A stretch of DNA of 64,000 bases, from contig MZZL01000392.1 in NCBI GenBank assembly GCA_002749535.1, positions 439,229 through 503,228 on the forward strand. The letters are read 5' to 3'. Source of the DNA: Apophysomyces variabilis. Taxonomy: Eukaryota > Mucoromycota > Mucoromycetes > Mucorales > Mucoraceae. Every line of letters starts with the position of its first letter. The first letter of the stretch is position 1. The notes under the pieces are model-generated. The model was not told where the DNA came from, did no database searches, and worked only from the letters and a program-made list of their open reading frames with translations. Both the position numbers and the translations under genes were made by a program. This document shows, piece after piece, positions 26,462 through 39,400 of this stretch.

Positions 26462-27678
26462 TTACCAGGATCCATGGTATTGTGGGACCATGGGGAATTG
26501 TGTTGGTTGATCAACCCAATAAGTTGGTTCGACTAACTTTTGGTACATCATCGTCGAAGCGGGTTGCTGTTGCTGTTGTTGATAGATAGGTTGCACCATC
26601 AACGAAGAATACATGTAACCCGTAGATGGTACCTGAGCTGTGGGGATGGCCTCGCAGAAATGAGGATGGTTCATGGGGACGTTTTCAGTGGGATACATCA
26701 TCGAAGCCATATCATTCTGAAGAGACATGGTAATCGGAGCGGAGGGATGCATTGTGTGTGATGGTTGCTGGTGATGATGATGCAATAATTGGTCTTCCCA
26801 CCATCCGTCTTGCAAATGGGTCGTGGCAAAAGGAGAAGTCGAAGGGGCTGTGGTTGTTGTATAATAGATATCATCCGATTGCGTGCTGGATAAGGGCGAG
26901 GACGACTGAACCAAAGGTGGCGTGGTCATAGGAACAGGTTGGGTGTAGCTCGGGTCCAAAATGGGTTGACTTATAAAAGATGTATTGTCCTCGTTGTTGT
27001 TGTTGTTGCTAGTAGCTACGACCGTGTTGCTACTGGATCCCCAATGGCTATGGCTACCAGTGGAAAGACTGGAAGACTCGTCAAAGGAATAAGGCAACGA
27101 CAACTGATCCGAGTTCTTGCGAGAATGCTTCATCTGCCATTCATCCGAAGAATACACTACTTTACATCGTTAGATTCGAATTTGGGCTATCGCATTTTCC
27201 TTTTGTTGTAATTTTACCTTGGATTTCTTGGGTCTGACGCTGTCGCTTCTTGTAAGGACCACGTTTCACACCCTTCTTTCGCTCCTTACGGGCGGAATTG
27301 GTGCAGGTGGCGGTCAAACCAAGCTTGATACAACGTTGGCAGGGTCTACCATCGTCACATTTCTTACAAGCTTTTTGGCAATTGACTAAGCAAGAAAAAA
27401 AAAAGAGAAAATATTAGCGGAGTTCTTTGACCATTATAAAAATGTCTATATGCCGAGACCGGAAAGTTCGTCTGTGTAACCTCGTTGCAGAAGAGAAAAA
27501 GGCACTTACCACATGCATTTTTAACTTGTTTGCGTTTTGGCTTCTCGGCCTTGCCCGCCGCCGACTTTTGATAGGTAGAAGGCTTTTGAATCGAAGAAGC
27601 TACAGGCTGCATATCATACATGCTGGAAGAAGTGTAACCGAGAAGGGCGTTGTTGGTGGTATTGTAGTTGAAATCCAT
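26462..27678 (-). CDS. Zn2Cys6 transcription factor
   Basis: Three exons give about 345 residues. The fungal binuclear zinc cluster is assembled across intron 1: KNACVNCQKACKKCDDGRPC followed by QRCIKLGL and TC, with six cysteines in C-x2-C-x6-C-x5-C-x2-C-x6-C spacing. It is followed by the basic linker RKERKKGVKRGPYKKR, typical of a conserved Mucoromycota/Basidiomycota regulator group that includes carbon-metabolism regulators. The rest is low complexity: Asn, Ser, Thr, Gln and His runs and a Tyr/Met/Pro-rich tail ending VPQYHGSW, probably an activation region. The start is the ATG of MDFNYNTT at 27678. The frame is open upstream, but only as Gln/Asn-rich sequence without an ATG. It acts in the nucleus; target genes cannot be inferred. 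Confidence 0.9.
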
Positions 27679-29192
27679 GTTTAGTATTTTTTTGAGTTTT
27701 GTTGTTGTTGTTGATTGTTGATTGTTGATGGTTGATTGTTGGTGGTTGATGGTTGAGGACAAAGGGACGATCTTACGTAATTGGGATAAACAAAAGCGCT
27801 GTGTGATAAAAAGAACAATAGAAACAATATAAAAAAATAGAACTGCTTAGAAAAATTCGAAACGGACAAAAGGGCTGATAGAACGATAAAAATATATGAG
27901 TTGGTTTTGCTGGTTTGGGCAAAATATATGAATGAAGAAAAAAAAAACAAAAAGAAGAGTTGCAAAAAGTCGCTTAGAAATATGGGGCCGTAGCAAGGAA
28001 AAAAATCCAAGAAGGAAACCTTCGAGTGTCGTTATATATAAGAAAAAAAAAAGAACTTCAGATAAATACGGTAAGTGATCTGTTGATTACTGTTTTCTGT
28101 GCAACCTTGGAAACTCATTTTTCTTTTTTATTACTGTTCACTGTCTCTTTTTAACATTTCAGGGTCCCTTTCTGCGGGCATCAAAAAGTACCTATTTTGC
28201 TTCAGATTTGAAAGGTTTGACAAGAAAAGAAGACACTTTGACTCTCCATGAACAATGAAATCATGAAACAATTAGAAAACGAATGTAAAACTGTGTACAC
28301 TAGCTTACAATAGAAAGGGGGAGAACATTCAGCTTAGTTAGGATAGCGTAGGTTTCAAAAACGATTAGGCAGTCGCATCCGTTTCCATAATCAGCAGGTA
28401 AAGCCTCACTATGGAAATTGAAACCCACGTACACACATGCCTGACTTGGAATCTCGCTAGGTTAGCCACGCGCGCGCTGTCTGCCGCGTTTTAGTTTTTG
28501 TCCCACGTATCCTATTTTACCACGTTTTCTTAGTTACAAGACAAATTTCTTTTTGGGGGTCTTTAGATCGAGATAGTCTAACTCGCGTGGTATGGTATAA
28601 CCGGGGGGAACGAAAGGATCTTTCACTGATCAGGTAAATTGAAGGTTTTTACCATATTCTCTGACGTTCGGTCAAACTACGTAATTTTGGCGATTTACCA
28701 AACCCGACCGAGCCGTCAATGGTTACGGATCCCTCCGTTGAAATCATCCCATTTGGTTGCACACTTGCTATTTTCTCTCATTCTAGCATATACTCTAAGC
28801 TGTGTCCTTGCTTTCCATGTCTGCAATTCCCAATACAGAAAAAAAAGCTTTTGTGAACCCTTATGAGTGACAGACGATCGCATTCTTCTTTTTTCTATCC
28901 ATCTCTCTGTCTATCTTTCTCTCTTTCTCTTTCATTCTTTTTTTTCATGAAATTAAATAAGAAGAAAATGATGCTGCTATCTGATTTGGGGGTCTTGGAA
29001 TTGGTTGAACATTGACTACATATTACCCGGTTTCCAACTCTAAAAAGTCGATTGATAAAAATAATTGAACCGAACAGGATCATCATTTTGCCGGTAACAA
29101 GAGATGAGCCATAGAGTATGGTAAGCTTCATAGAAGGGTCCCTGAAATCGAGAAACACGCATCATGACGTCCCTGGCAGATGGTATTTCATT

Positions 29193-29435
29193 TCACGCCA
29201 AATTGTTGGTTTCTAAAAAGTGGTTTATGCTTGCTGGGTCACTGTATTTTCGAAATCCGCTTTTGCATCCACGTTTTCCAATTATTTTTTTTTTTGCTCC
29301 CTGGTAAGTTTGTCGTCCTAAAACCAAAAAAAAAAAGAGTGGCTTAATCCATGTTGTCCTGGCCCCTTTCCTCGTTTTATTACTTGGATACCCAAAAACA
29401 ATAAAGATACCCATGATAATGCTAAATATACTCAT
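29193..29435 (-). CDS. Possible short ORF, unknown function
   Basis: An ATG-initiated frame of 80 codons begins MSIFSIIMGIFIVFGY and ends with the polar segment FRKYSDPASINHFLETNNLA. A TTTTAG acceptor-like site lies inside it, and the last codons overlap a GTGAAA donor-like site that could join to an exon after the TTTCAG at about 29142. It may be part of a small spliced gene with the 29857-30084 frame. No homology is recognised. Confidence 0.2.
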   Translation of the reverse strand: MSIFSIIMGIFIVFGYPSNKTRKGARTTWIKPLFFFLVLGRQTYQGAKKKIIGKRGCKSGFRKYSDPASINHFLETNNLA

Positions 29436-29856
29436 ATACTAACGATTTCATTGGCACTCTGACGTACAACAGTCACTTGTGTCGCCATAGCTGCAGGCAC
29501 AGAAAATTTTTTTTCGCCATGGCAACCGTGTGATGTCTAGGAAATAAATAAAAAATCCAATTGTTACGTTTCACCTTGCATCAGAAACAAGACAGCAAAA
29601 ACTTCAATTCATTATTTTATTTCTAACAGAAAAAGAAAAAAGCATTGGGGCTTTATTCAGCACTAACTCTGAGTATTCGTTGATGAGCAAATCTAATTTG
29701 TGTAGCATGTGATACTCTCTCGCTCTGTTACTCTCTCTTATGTCTATCTTTCTCCTTCTTTTCGTCTCTTTTCCTGTGCATATCTTGTTTAGTACCTATC
29801 ATTTGCAGCTCTTTGGGGGGGGGTGTTTGTGTCCACGCGCGTCTGTGGGCCATAGT

Positions 29857-30084
29857 CTATTTCTTTAGCTTAATTTCATCGATAAACCATTTGTAGCAAG
29901 GTTCCAGAGTTGCTTTATAAAGTGACGATAGTAATATTAAAAATAAACGAAGCAACGCAACTACCACCACCAACAAAAGCAATGCACTCCAGAGTCCTAT
30001 TCGTTCTTGTTTTCCTTCTTTTCCCCGCTCTGATCCTAGGCTGCCGATGACACGGGCTATCCCGATGACCAACATGATTTCCAT
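29857..30084 (-). CDS. Possible small single-pass membrane protein
   Basis: A 75-codon ATG frame has a charged segment (GSERGKEGKQERIG), then a strongly hydrophobic stretch (LWSALLLLVVVVALLRLFLI), then a polar tail ending FIDEIKLKK. This is the shape of a small anchored membrane protein. No family is recognised and no splice or promoter signal confirms it, so it could be chance. Confidence 0.28.
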   Translation of the reverse strand: MEIMLVIGIARVIGSLGSERGKEGKQERIGLWSALLLLVVVVALLRLFLILLSSLYKATLEPCYKWFIDEIKLKK

Positions 30085-32470
30085 TGTGGATTATTTTCTT
30101 TTCAAATCAATGTAAAAATAAAAAAACTAATAATTAAGAAGTATCAGCTGCGCCTTTACTTTTTTCTTCTCTTTGTGTCTATCGTAGATTGGGAATGTTC
30201 CATGGCGCCATAGCAAAATAAAACAGGCTTTTTTTTCTTTTTGGAAAGGATCGATTTTGAGTTCACCACTAAAACATGAAAGTTTAATACTTAAAAAACC
30301 AACAAACAAAAACAATAAAATGAACAATGGTACTATGGCTGGTTACAGTTATGTTCAATTTCAAGTTTGTCAGCCATAATGTTTTTAAGTTATTTTGTTT
30401 AAGACTTGACTTTTTCCTATCGCTATGCATTTGTTACTTTTCTGTAGGGCACTAAACAACCAATGATAGCATAAACAGTATACAAAAAGAGAAGATTTAC
30501 CTAGTAAATCACGGGAATCAAGCGGGGAATGGAAAGGGGAGACAGAGCGAGAGACAAGAACGGATGGTCCATGCCAAACTTAATCTTCCCACGTTGTTTT
30601 TTCATGTTCCTGAACCATGATCTAAAAGCTTGCATAGGTTACATACAGGCAATCTCTTAGCGCGTGGCGTTGGAAACAAAAAAAAAGAGAAAGTTATGCC
30701 TGTGGTGTCTTATTTTTTCTTATGCATGTGAAAATAAGACAAGGCCATATTCAGCAACATACCTTGTTCTTTTTCTTATACGCTCCCCCTTTTTTCGTCT
30801 TTATCGGTGTCGTATTACATCGTAGATTTTTCTAAACTACCAACTGCGGGGTAAAACGCAAAAAGAAAAAAAAAATTTACGACCCTGCAAAAATCCTGAC
30901 TTTCTATAGTAGAGACACAGCAAAACGAGCGAGCGTCTCAGAGAGAACAAAGGAGGTTTAAACGTTAATTCTTTTTTTCCTTCGCCTTTGGCTTTATTTA
31001 CGGTGACATACCCTGATTAATTACGAAATGAGTGTTCTATAATAAGGCTCTTATCTGATCTTCTTCGTTTGAATTGGATATGCTAATATAGTCCAACAAC
31101 GATTTATTCCAATGACATTGATGCGTGTCTTACAAAGAAAAAAAAATTTTTTTCTAGTTATTTCCGGATAACGAACCTGTCATGGAGAATAGAAATTGCT
31201 TCTGCCAAGGTTTATCAATGGCATAACGAAAAGGAGAGTTCTAAACAGGAGCCAAGTGGAAGGTGCAAAAGGGAAAAGTCACGAAATGGTTGCTTCCATG
31301 AGTTTTTCTATCTCTAGCGTATCTCCGTTCCCTGACGAAGAAAAGTTTATGAAATTATCCAAGTTCTTGAAATATTCTTGCGCCTTGACTGCATCCTATG
31401 TTGCACCACAGACTCAATATGCGGACAAAAAAAGGAAAAGAGCAGGAAAAGAAGATTGTATCAGACATTGATGTGGGACACATATGGCAATAGCTGCACG
31501 ACGCCATTCAAGAGAAAACAATACCTTTATCTTTTTTTTTTTAGTTACCACTGCTGAGCGTCTAATCAATTTGTCTTCTTTATTAGCTGTGCTAAATGCA
31601 ATCTAGCCGAGAATTTTCTTGTTGCAAACATATCCCTTTGACAGAAGAAATAATAAAATTTAGCCTTCACTTCAAAGGTTGTACAGAAGCGCGCGAGGAA
31701 GGGAATTAAAGTTATAGGTATAGGAGAGATTTACATTATCATCCGGTTTTTCCCTTTTACCCCGTCCGATGGCGTGTTTGATGACCGCGAAAAAAAAAGG
31801 ACATAGATCAAGTTGATCTTATGATCCATCAACGCCAGAATAGGGCAAGCCAAAAGATAATGCATTGAATCCCAGAAAGAACATGCAAATCTTGTTTTTT
31901 TTCCTTTTTACTTTTGGTTGTTCAGTTGTTTGGCTTGGAGAAGAGGAACAAAACAGTCATTGAAAAGGAAAAAGAGCCCCTTTTTTCTGACAATGCGTAC
32001 AATGATAGCAAAAAAGTTTTTTTTAAATAAAAACAATGGACAATCTATGCTATCTATTATCATTTATCAAAGAGAATCTCGGGCCACCAAGGGCTTAAAG
32101 ACAAAAAGCAAAAAGAGGTACCCAAGTCAAATCGATCGTTGTGTTACTTAGTGTGTAAAAAAGGAAAAAAAGGGCCGAAGAAGGGCTTCTCTACATCATC
32201 AGGTTCAAACTACTACTTCGTCCAGGTTTCTGTTCAATTCCGACTCTCTTTTTTTACTACTCCTTAATGGGAGGAAAAGGGCTTGAGCATCCATGCGCTT
32301 CTAAAAAGGTATATCCGTCAAATCTGACAGATCGATAATGATTGGTATGTCAAATCAAATCAAGTCTCCATTCATATTCTTTTTCCTTTTATTCTTTTTC
32401 TAAAAGCTCGGATCAAAGCCACAGAAATGCCAATGATTGTGGTTGAAAAGAAACAATGCATTATTTCGTG

Positions 32471-32793
32471 TCAGTAGTTTAGGTCATAACAAGGCACAAC
32501 GTGTGGAGCCATGTTTTTTTTTTGGCTTTTTTCCATGAAAATCCTGTCTTTGCAGATCTTAATTTCCTCACTCCAATCTGTCGGATAAACGGAATGTGTG
32601 GTTATGCCTCCCGGATAAGTCTAAAAAAATTTGATGGATAGACAGGGAGTGGAAAGACAATTGGAACCAAAAAGCCATGTATGACTAAGAAATTAGCAAG
32701 ACTCCTTCCTGAATGGGGATTCGCTATTTTCCTTTTTCTTTTATCTACGGTGTTCATGCCCGATAGTATATCATCATCGCTATCAGAAGACAT
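32471..32793 (-). CDS. Putative two-exon gene, unknown function
   Basis: Exon 1 (32793-32686) begins MSSDSDDDILSGMNTVDKRK, acidic then basic as in a nuclear protein. Exon 2 (32620-32471) begins after TTTTTTTAG, reads TYPGGITTHSVYPTDWSEE and ends CYDLNY. Together they give 85 residues. The intron donor (GTCATA) is weak. An alternative is that exon 1 extends upstream, since the frame is open with a lysine-rich segment to about 32890. Amino-acid composition looks natural, but no family is recognised. Confidence 0.3.
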
Positions 32794-34861
32794 ACCATCG
32801 TCAGCTTTTTTCTTTAGAGGTCTTTTAGAATGAAGCCGACGAAATATGGTTGTAGTCCAGTAAAACGAGATGGATTGGATAGATTATCCCGCCGTTCTCC
32901 CAAGATGGAGCTTTGAAGGGTTTCGAAGAAATGTGGGGCAGTGGGGGGGGGAGAAAGGAGAAGGCTTGCATAAACGGGAGGAAGTTAAACGAAAACAGAA
33001 AAGGCATCTCTATCTCATGCTCAAGCAAAAGGAAAAAAACTTTAAGAGGTTGATCCTTCGCATAGAACATAAAGATTTTCCATACAGTGCAGTGAGCATT
33101 TCCTTGTTTGATGGCAGTTTTATCCGTATCCCATAGAGACAGAGACCACCATAAGATTACCATCGCAAGAAAGATCAACCACGGAGTTGCCTTGGCAACA
33201 CATTTCCAAAACTCTTTTTTTTTTTTGGAATATGCACGTCATTCAATGGATCAGTCCTATTGAGAAAAGAGAATCTCATTTACATTTCAAGGCACCTAAT
33301 CGGAGCAACCCGGGCCAATCAAGTGAGTCTCGCATCACGCATTGCTGTGCCTGACCAGAAAACAATGGCACCATGAGACAGATGATGATGGGGGGTGAGG
33401 GGGTGTATTTGTGAGAAATGAAGCACGTTTTCACCAGGATATCATTTTTATTCTTTTCCTATTGGTATCTATAGGAATCCATACAGGTCTGACATTATCT
33501 ATGTCTTGATCTTATGCAGTCTCTTAGTGTAGTCAACCTATTTTTCTTTTCGTATTTCCAGTTTTGTCCCATTGCTGGGCTTGGGTTACACATTATTTGA
33601 TATTTTTTCCTTTTTGTTTTTGGTGCTTCTCTTTCTTTCTGAGTCACAATATTCATAATCCGTCCTTGCATCCACGTTGTGTTTCCTTTTTATTACTCTA
33701 AGGAAGAAAATGGATTGGTTTTTCACTTGCTGCTCTATATCAACACCTTTTCTTTTCTTTTTTTTTTTAACCATTCATTAATTTGACTAATAAGAACACA
33801 GATCAGAAAAGAAAAAATAGTCAAATTGTCTAAAGAGAAACAAAAGAAAATGAGCAATGGCGAAGAGTGTGCAAAGCCGAATCACAAACAAAAAATGCAA
33901 TGTAGTAAACAAGAAACTTCGATTACAACATACTTATTTTTTCTCAAGGGTTTTCTTTCTCTTCTTCTAGAAAGCTAAAGAAAAAGAAGAGAAAAGACTG
34001 ATCCATTGTTTCCGTTATTTAACCGTGTTCGTTAATCAGAATACAATAAGAATAATTGATTTCTTTCAAAAAGTATGACATTCCGTCCGTGCGACCCCGT
34101 CCAAAAAAAAAATTCAGGCACATGTATCGTTTTCGTCTGTGACGTCAAAGCACATCAGCGGCACATTCACAGACTTTTTGTTTTTTCTTCTCGATCATGG
34201 GATTCCCAATGGGTGTTTCGGGTTCGATTTACTTTCGCTCTTTCGCTCTTTCTATGTCTCTCTGCCTTTTTCTTTCTTTACTTAGCCACAATTCCGTGCT
34301 ACAAAGAAAAAGAGAAGATAAACATCAAGAGCGAAAAAGCATACTATACATAGGATTTTCATCCGTTTGTTTCAGGGTAGTGGCGTTTCGAACACAAAAA
34401 GTTCCCGTGGACGAATTGTACGCAAAATCACATCCCGTGTCCCAATGTCATCTGATCCTTAACCTTTTTCTTTCTAATAACGTTGTGCCGCGTTTACGTT
34501 TATCCTAAAAAAGAAGCTAACTTTATGAGCATCAGAAAACAAAAAGACAAAGGAAAACAAATTTACAATGGTTCAGTAGTAAAGCCATTTTTTAAGAATA
34601 AAAAAAGGGCGGACGAAAGAGAGAAATAGAAAATGTGTATAAGTATGAGTGAATAGGCTTGTGCGTGAAAAGCAGAAGAAGAAAAGAAAGAGCGGGAAAT
34701 GAATTACAATAGACTGTCATTAACAAAAGGGATAAGAAAAAAAGGAGAAAAAAGAGAATGACGACAAAAATGCAAAAAGGAAAACAACAAAGAACAACAA
34801 AAGGCACAGTAAAAGAAGAGATAGGGAAAGGCGAATCTTTTTTTTTTGTTTTTCTTTATGT

Positions 34862-35602
34862 TTATGAAATCGTCCAGATTCGTCCTTCCATCTTTTCCTT
34901 TTCGCGATGTAAGTTGACGTGGTCCAGCCAAGCATCGGGTTGCATGATCCGAGATAGCCTGTATTTCACACCGAGATAACTAAGATAATTGTTTTTTGGG
35001 AAAACACGCACGCGCTTGACGTCGGGAAAATGGGAATCAGTGACATCGACAAAGGTTCCACCTAATGAAAGTGTTTGTTCCAGCTTGGATTGATTAGGAA
35101 CATCAAAAGGGACCCATTTCTCGTTCATGAAAACCAGCCATGTAAAATTGTTGTTATGGTTCGACGTCCTACTGCTCATACTACAACTTGAGGATGAAGA
35201 AGAAGTCGAGGTAGAAGACGAGGAAGAATGCAATAACGCGGGCATCAAAGGTGTGGATGGTGCAGTCATCGGTAAGGAGGGTGGCGAAGGGGTGGTGGGC
35301 GTATTTTTCGTAGTCGAAGGTGGTGTCGTCAAGAGCCATCTTGGTGACAATTTACCCTCATTCCATAACGGTGCCTTTGTTCTATACAATGAAGAAGAAG
35401 AAGAAAAAGAGCCAGAGCCGGAGACCGCTTGAAGAGAAGGAGGATGCTGGTGCTGGTGCTGGTGCTGTTGCTGCTGTTGCTGCTGATAATAGTTATTATT
35501 CCGCATACGAGCAAGATGCGATCCCGAGGAAGAAGTGGATGATGATGATGATGATGGTGGTGGATGATGATAGACAGGGCTCAGCTCCGAATAAGCGCTC
35601 AT
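34862..35602 (-). CDS. Low-complexity protein with C-terminal WWE-like domain
   Basis: A single-exon frame of 246 codons. Residues 1-150 are low complexity: Ser runs, a Gln run, His-Gln repeats and Pro/Thr-rich stretches. Residues about 151-230 form a compact region, starting FTWLVFMNEKWVPFD, then SLGGTFVDVTDSHFPDVKRV and YLGVKYRLSRIM. The Trp...Trp-x-Pro-Phe pattern and the closing Arg resemble the WWE fold, which binds poly-ADP-ribose or ubiquitin-pathway partners in other proteins. That match is by eye. The ATG at 35602 is the first in frame. Function is unknown; if WWE is right, a link to ubiquitination is possible. The next gene upstream on the same strand is the Doa10 ligase. Confidence 0.7.
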   Translation of the reverse strand: MSAYSELSPVYHHPPPSSSSSSTSSSGSHLARMRNNNYYQQQQQQQHQHQHQHPPSLQAVSGSGSFSSSSSLYRTKAPLWNEGKLSPRWLLTTPPSTTKNTPTTPSPPSLPMTAPSTPLMPALLHSSSSSTSTSSSSSSCSMSSRTSNHNNNFTWLVFMNEKWVPFDVPNQSKLEQTLSLGGTFVDVTDSHFPDVKRVRVFPKNNYLSYLGVKYRLSRIMQPDAWLDHVNLHREKEKMEGRIWTIS

Positions 35603-36443
35603 CTAAAAGAAAAAAAAAGAAATCGAGGCAAAGAAAAGATTTGAATAGAAATAACTATGTCTTTAATAAGTTTCATCATCTCTTTCTTTTCTCCTTATTT
35701 CCATTTTTTTTATCCTTTTTAGCAAGATCCCTTACTCTAAGATGAAGGTAAAGAAGAGAAAAGCGATAGTAAAACAAAAGGTAAGAAGCGAAAAAAGAGA
35801 ACAGAAGGGTCAATTGTGGTTTGAGATGCAAAGTGGAAAAGAAAGGGGCGAGGGAAATAGCGCGAACAGACACTGTTATATATACCTTTTTTTTTTTCCT
35901 TTCCAGCTGGGGGAGGAGTTAAGAAGGAATTCAAAGGACGCCAGATCATGGGTTCTTTCAACTACACATACATAGTCTGTCTTTTACTGACCCCTATGGC
36001 AAAATCGGGGTGCTCTTTTTTTTTTTTTTTTTTTTTTTTCACCCGGNAAAACATGAATGCAAAAATCATGTGGCAAAAACCAAAAAATACCAAGTGATGT
36101 AATTCATATCGGATCGCTTATTTCGTTTTACATCTTCTTATCACCATCGACTCCTCTTCCTCCCTCTCTTTCTCTCCTTGACAAATCAATAGAATCTCTA
36201 AGAACCCGGTATATCACCATGGAAAACACCTTGGTATCGAATATAAAAGTTTTTTCTTTTTTGCTTGCCGTTCCTTGATGATAACTATATATATAAAGAA
36301 CAAAGAATAAGAAAGAGTGAACAAAATACAAAAGAAAAAGGAACGAAAAGCAGAACAAAAAAATAGAGATTGTCTACACTCGGTTGTTACTCTTAACATC
36401 TAGTTTCGTAATACAATTGTACGACGGACAATATAGAGAAATA
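35603..36443. other. Intergenic, with a T homopolymer and one N
   Basis: This lies between the WWE-like gene and the 3' end of the Doa10 gene. It holds a T run at about 36016-36039 and an undetermined base at 36047, pointing to local sequence uncertainty. No gene was seen. Confidence 0.6.
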
Positions 36444-39400
36444 TTATTTCGTTATGTCGACGCTGGTTCCAGTCACCGCATCTTGAAGGTTGTGTAGCCG
36501 TTTACCAATCATATACGCGTCGTCTCTGACCTTTCTTATCCACGCATCGTATAATTTGGAACACATGATGCCAATGCCAGTGACGATCGACAACAAAAGG
36601 ACAACAGGATATATACATCGGAAAGCCATCAGTTGTAACCATGGATCACCTGTAAAATTTGTCCGATCAGTAAGGTTTCATTCGGTCCCAAACCAAAAAA
36701 AAAAAAATTGGCGGGATGAAGTTTCTTTTTTTCTTTTACCTAAGACACGGCCGATTCCCCAGGCTAACATGCCCGGTAGAACAATGGCTACAAGAACTAG
36801 ACTTGTCGCTGCTATCACCAGAGACCTCGTGACATGCCATGGGTTTACCAGGAGTGCACGGTGTCCTAGCATTTGGTCAAGACGTCTTCGCCAAGGGTTA
36901 TTCGGTAGCACGCGCACAGCCCCATAGAGCAAACCTAGGAGCGCGCCGCCCAAAGCCCAATCCTTTTAGAAAACACGGATAGCAAGACAAAAAAAAAAGA
37001 AAAAATGAAAGTCGTCAGTAAAAAAAGGAAAAAAAAAATAACAAGAGACGCTATGAACCAGTTTCTGATAGTTCGTTCTCATTTCCTCTTACCTGTGACA
37101 GATTCAATTGCAATGGCAACTTGATATCTTGCATAGGTATTAGTAAATACAATTCAACAGCTGTTCCCAAGAACAATGGGATGACTAAACCGAATACACC
37201 AATCAAATAGCCAACGCTACTTAGCTAAGGGAGAGAAACCTTAAGTTGTTAAAAAGTCATTTGTCAAATTTTTCTGGCCGCAACTCACCCATATCATATT
37301 TTCTTTGCAAGATGTCACAATGGATGCCATAGCCATCCTGTAACCACCTGCTCTCAGCATGGCATACTTATGACTTATCCAGTTTAATGTAAAGCCGAGT
37401 GCCAACATGAGAATGATACCAATAGTGAAACTGTAGATGTCATGAACCTCACCGCCATCTATCAGATACGTATCAAACACGTGGCGACCTAAAAGAACTA
37501 TAGGAACCAAAAAAAAAAGAACAATCGATCAGCGCCAAGGACAACAAATGGTTGATGTAGCCAAAAAAAAATTAAATCTGGTATGCTGTTGTTATTGATT
37601 CCCCTACCTGGTGCCACCACAACTACACAGGCTAACATCAGACCGGATAACCACATCAAGATCAGGAACAACACAATCTGATTGAAAAAAAAATTTTTGG
37701 GCCGTAAGAGAAAAAAAAAATAAATTCTCCTTTTGTCCTTCGTTTTCCTAGACTTACTCTCCACCGGAAATGAGGAGGCGTATACACAATAGTGGTAGTG
37801 TGTTCTTCATCGCCAGAATCAGAAGCTGCAGGGTGACCTAATCTTCGTTCTTCTTCATCCAGGGCTTCGCCTGTCACCGGATCGACAGGAATGAGCATGC
37901 GACGTCCAGGTATGACAGGAACCGTGTCATACTTGGGGGCTCTCACCCATTGGCCATCGCGCTGGAAGACAACCGAACCCTGATCCAAACCAACCTCTCC
38001 ATACACATGGTTATCGATCGGTGCCTTTTCACGGAGAAGCCAGGCCTTCCATGTCTTACGCACATGCGTGCCTTCTTCTTCGGGATAGCTGCCATTGAAC
38101 ATGAAAGACGTCAAACGAAGTTGACGAGAAGTAAAACGCCACCATTGCAAAAGCAACTTCTTGAAGGTTTCCCTAGGTTTCCAGTAGTTCATCAAGGGGG
38201 AGGCAATCAATTGCAAAGCCAAAAGATCTAACGCCAGCGTCGACAAAGGTACGCTAACGAAAGGAAAATGAAAAAGAATAGATGGCTTTGCGTGAGTCCC
38301 CAATTGTGTATGTGCGTGTGTGAGAGAGTTTTGCTAAACTTACCGATGGAGCAGGCGAAGAGGAAACAAATTGATGCCGTAAGTCAACATCACCGTGGAA
38401 ACACCAACGCAGACCAAAACAACGACAGTATACATCAAGATGCTTTGGGTGATCTTCTTCAAAAGTCTCGGCATTGGTCGATCGGCCATTTCCTGGATAG
38501 GATGGAATTGGGGATCATTGGGATCACGAACGAACCACATCACACCAGGCCGGATAATCTCTCTCGAGATCGTGATGAATCCGGCAAAATGAACCAGGAA
38601 ACCTGTTCCCAAGAACCAATGCATAAAAACAGAAGTGTAGGGATACGATTGATAGAATGTCCATCGTGAAGCGTCCGCAAAGGCAGTGGAGGCAACGAAA
38701 TCAAGCAAAAATCCACAATAAGTCGGGAAAAGGACAAGTTCAATCGTGATAAAGAAAAGCACTTTGAGAAATACGCCCTGCTGCCGTAGTACGATCTGGA
38801 CACTGTTCTCACGTTCGTGAGGAGCACGAGGTCGGTCAAGGTACCACGAACCAAGGAGGATCACAACAGCGTAACCTACCAAAACACAGACAACACGATC
38901 CAACCCGGTGCGTTCCATGGCAAACTGATGCCATCGATTCATAATAGCCATGCCCAGCGATTTCACCATAGATAAGTCCTTGATAAAGAAGCCATCTGAC
39001 ACGACATCCATAGATAGTGTTGATCCTAGATCAGCTAATTGCTTTTCTTGACCGGAAATCGGAAGGACAGAGATAGAAAGGGTTTCGATGATTTGCTGTG
39101 CGGCTTGTTGGATCCCCTGAGGAGCTACAGACTGGAAGGTATTGACAAAGAGAGAAGACCAGATAAATGGAATAGCATAGTCCAAGGTAAAGTCGACGAT
39201 CGGATCTGTGAGGAGTCGCATGAAATAAATCGGTTTCGAAATCAAGCTGATAGGCTTCATCTACAACAAGGAAAGAGTTTTGTTAGTCACCTATTTGGTA
39301 AGTTGGGCTCACAGAGAGAGTAAAGTCTTTTTTTTCTTTTTTGCTTTTGTCCTTACCAGAATGACGAATCTTCCAATGACATAGGGAATCCAAACGGCAA

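Larger units (their letters stand above)
27679..34861. other. 7.2-kb gene-poor region with cryptic coding fragments
   Basis: This long interval has no recognisable family. It contains the promoter of the Zn2Cys6 gene, many homopolymer and pyrimidine runs, and a few protein-like frames listed separately (29193-29435, 29857-30084, 32471-32793). A 41-codon ATG frame at about 33233-33358 (plus) is also protein-like and contains a GTGAGT donor. A 33-codon minus frame just after a TTTCAG acceptor near 29142 starts GPFYEAYHTLWLISCY. These hint at unannotated short genes. Elsewhere I see nothing. Confidence 0.45.

Noticed and set aside
30127..30327. 66-codon minus-strand frame
   Set aside because: It has no ATG at its start (TTG), is rich in Phe/Leu/Lys from homopolymers and lacks other support.
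35127..35745. Plus-strand frames of 101 and 141 codons opposite the WWE-like gene
   Set aside because: They are antisense shadows of the Ser/Gln/His codon runs of the minus-strand gene.
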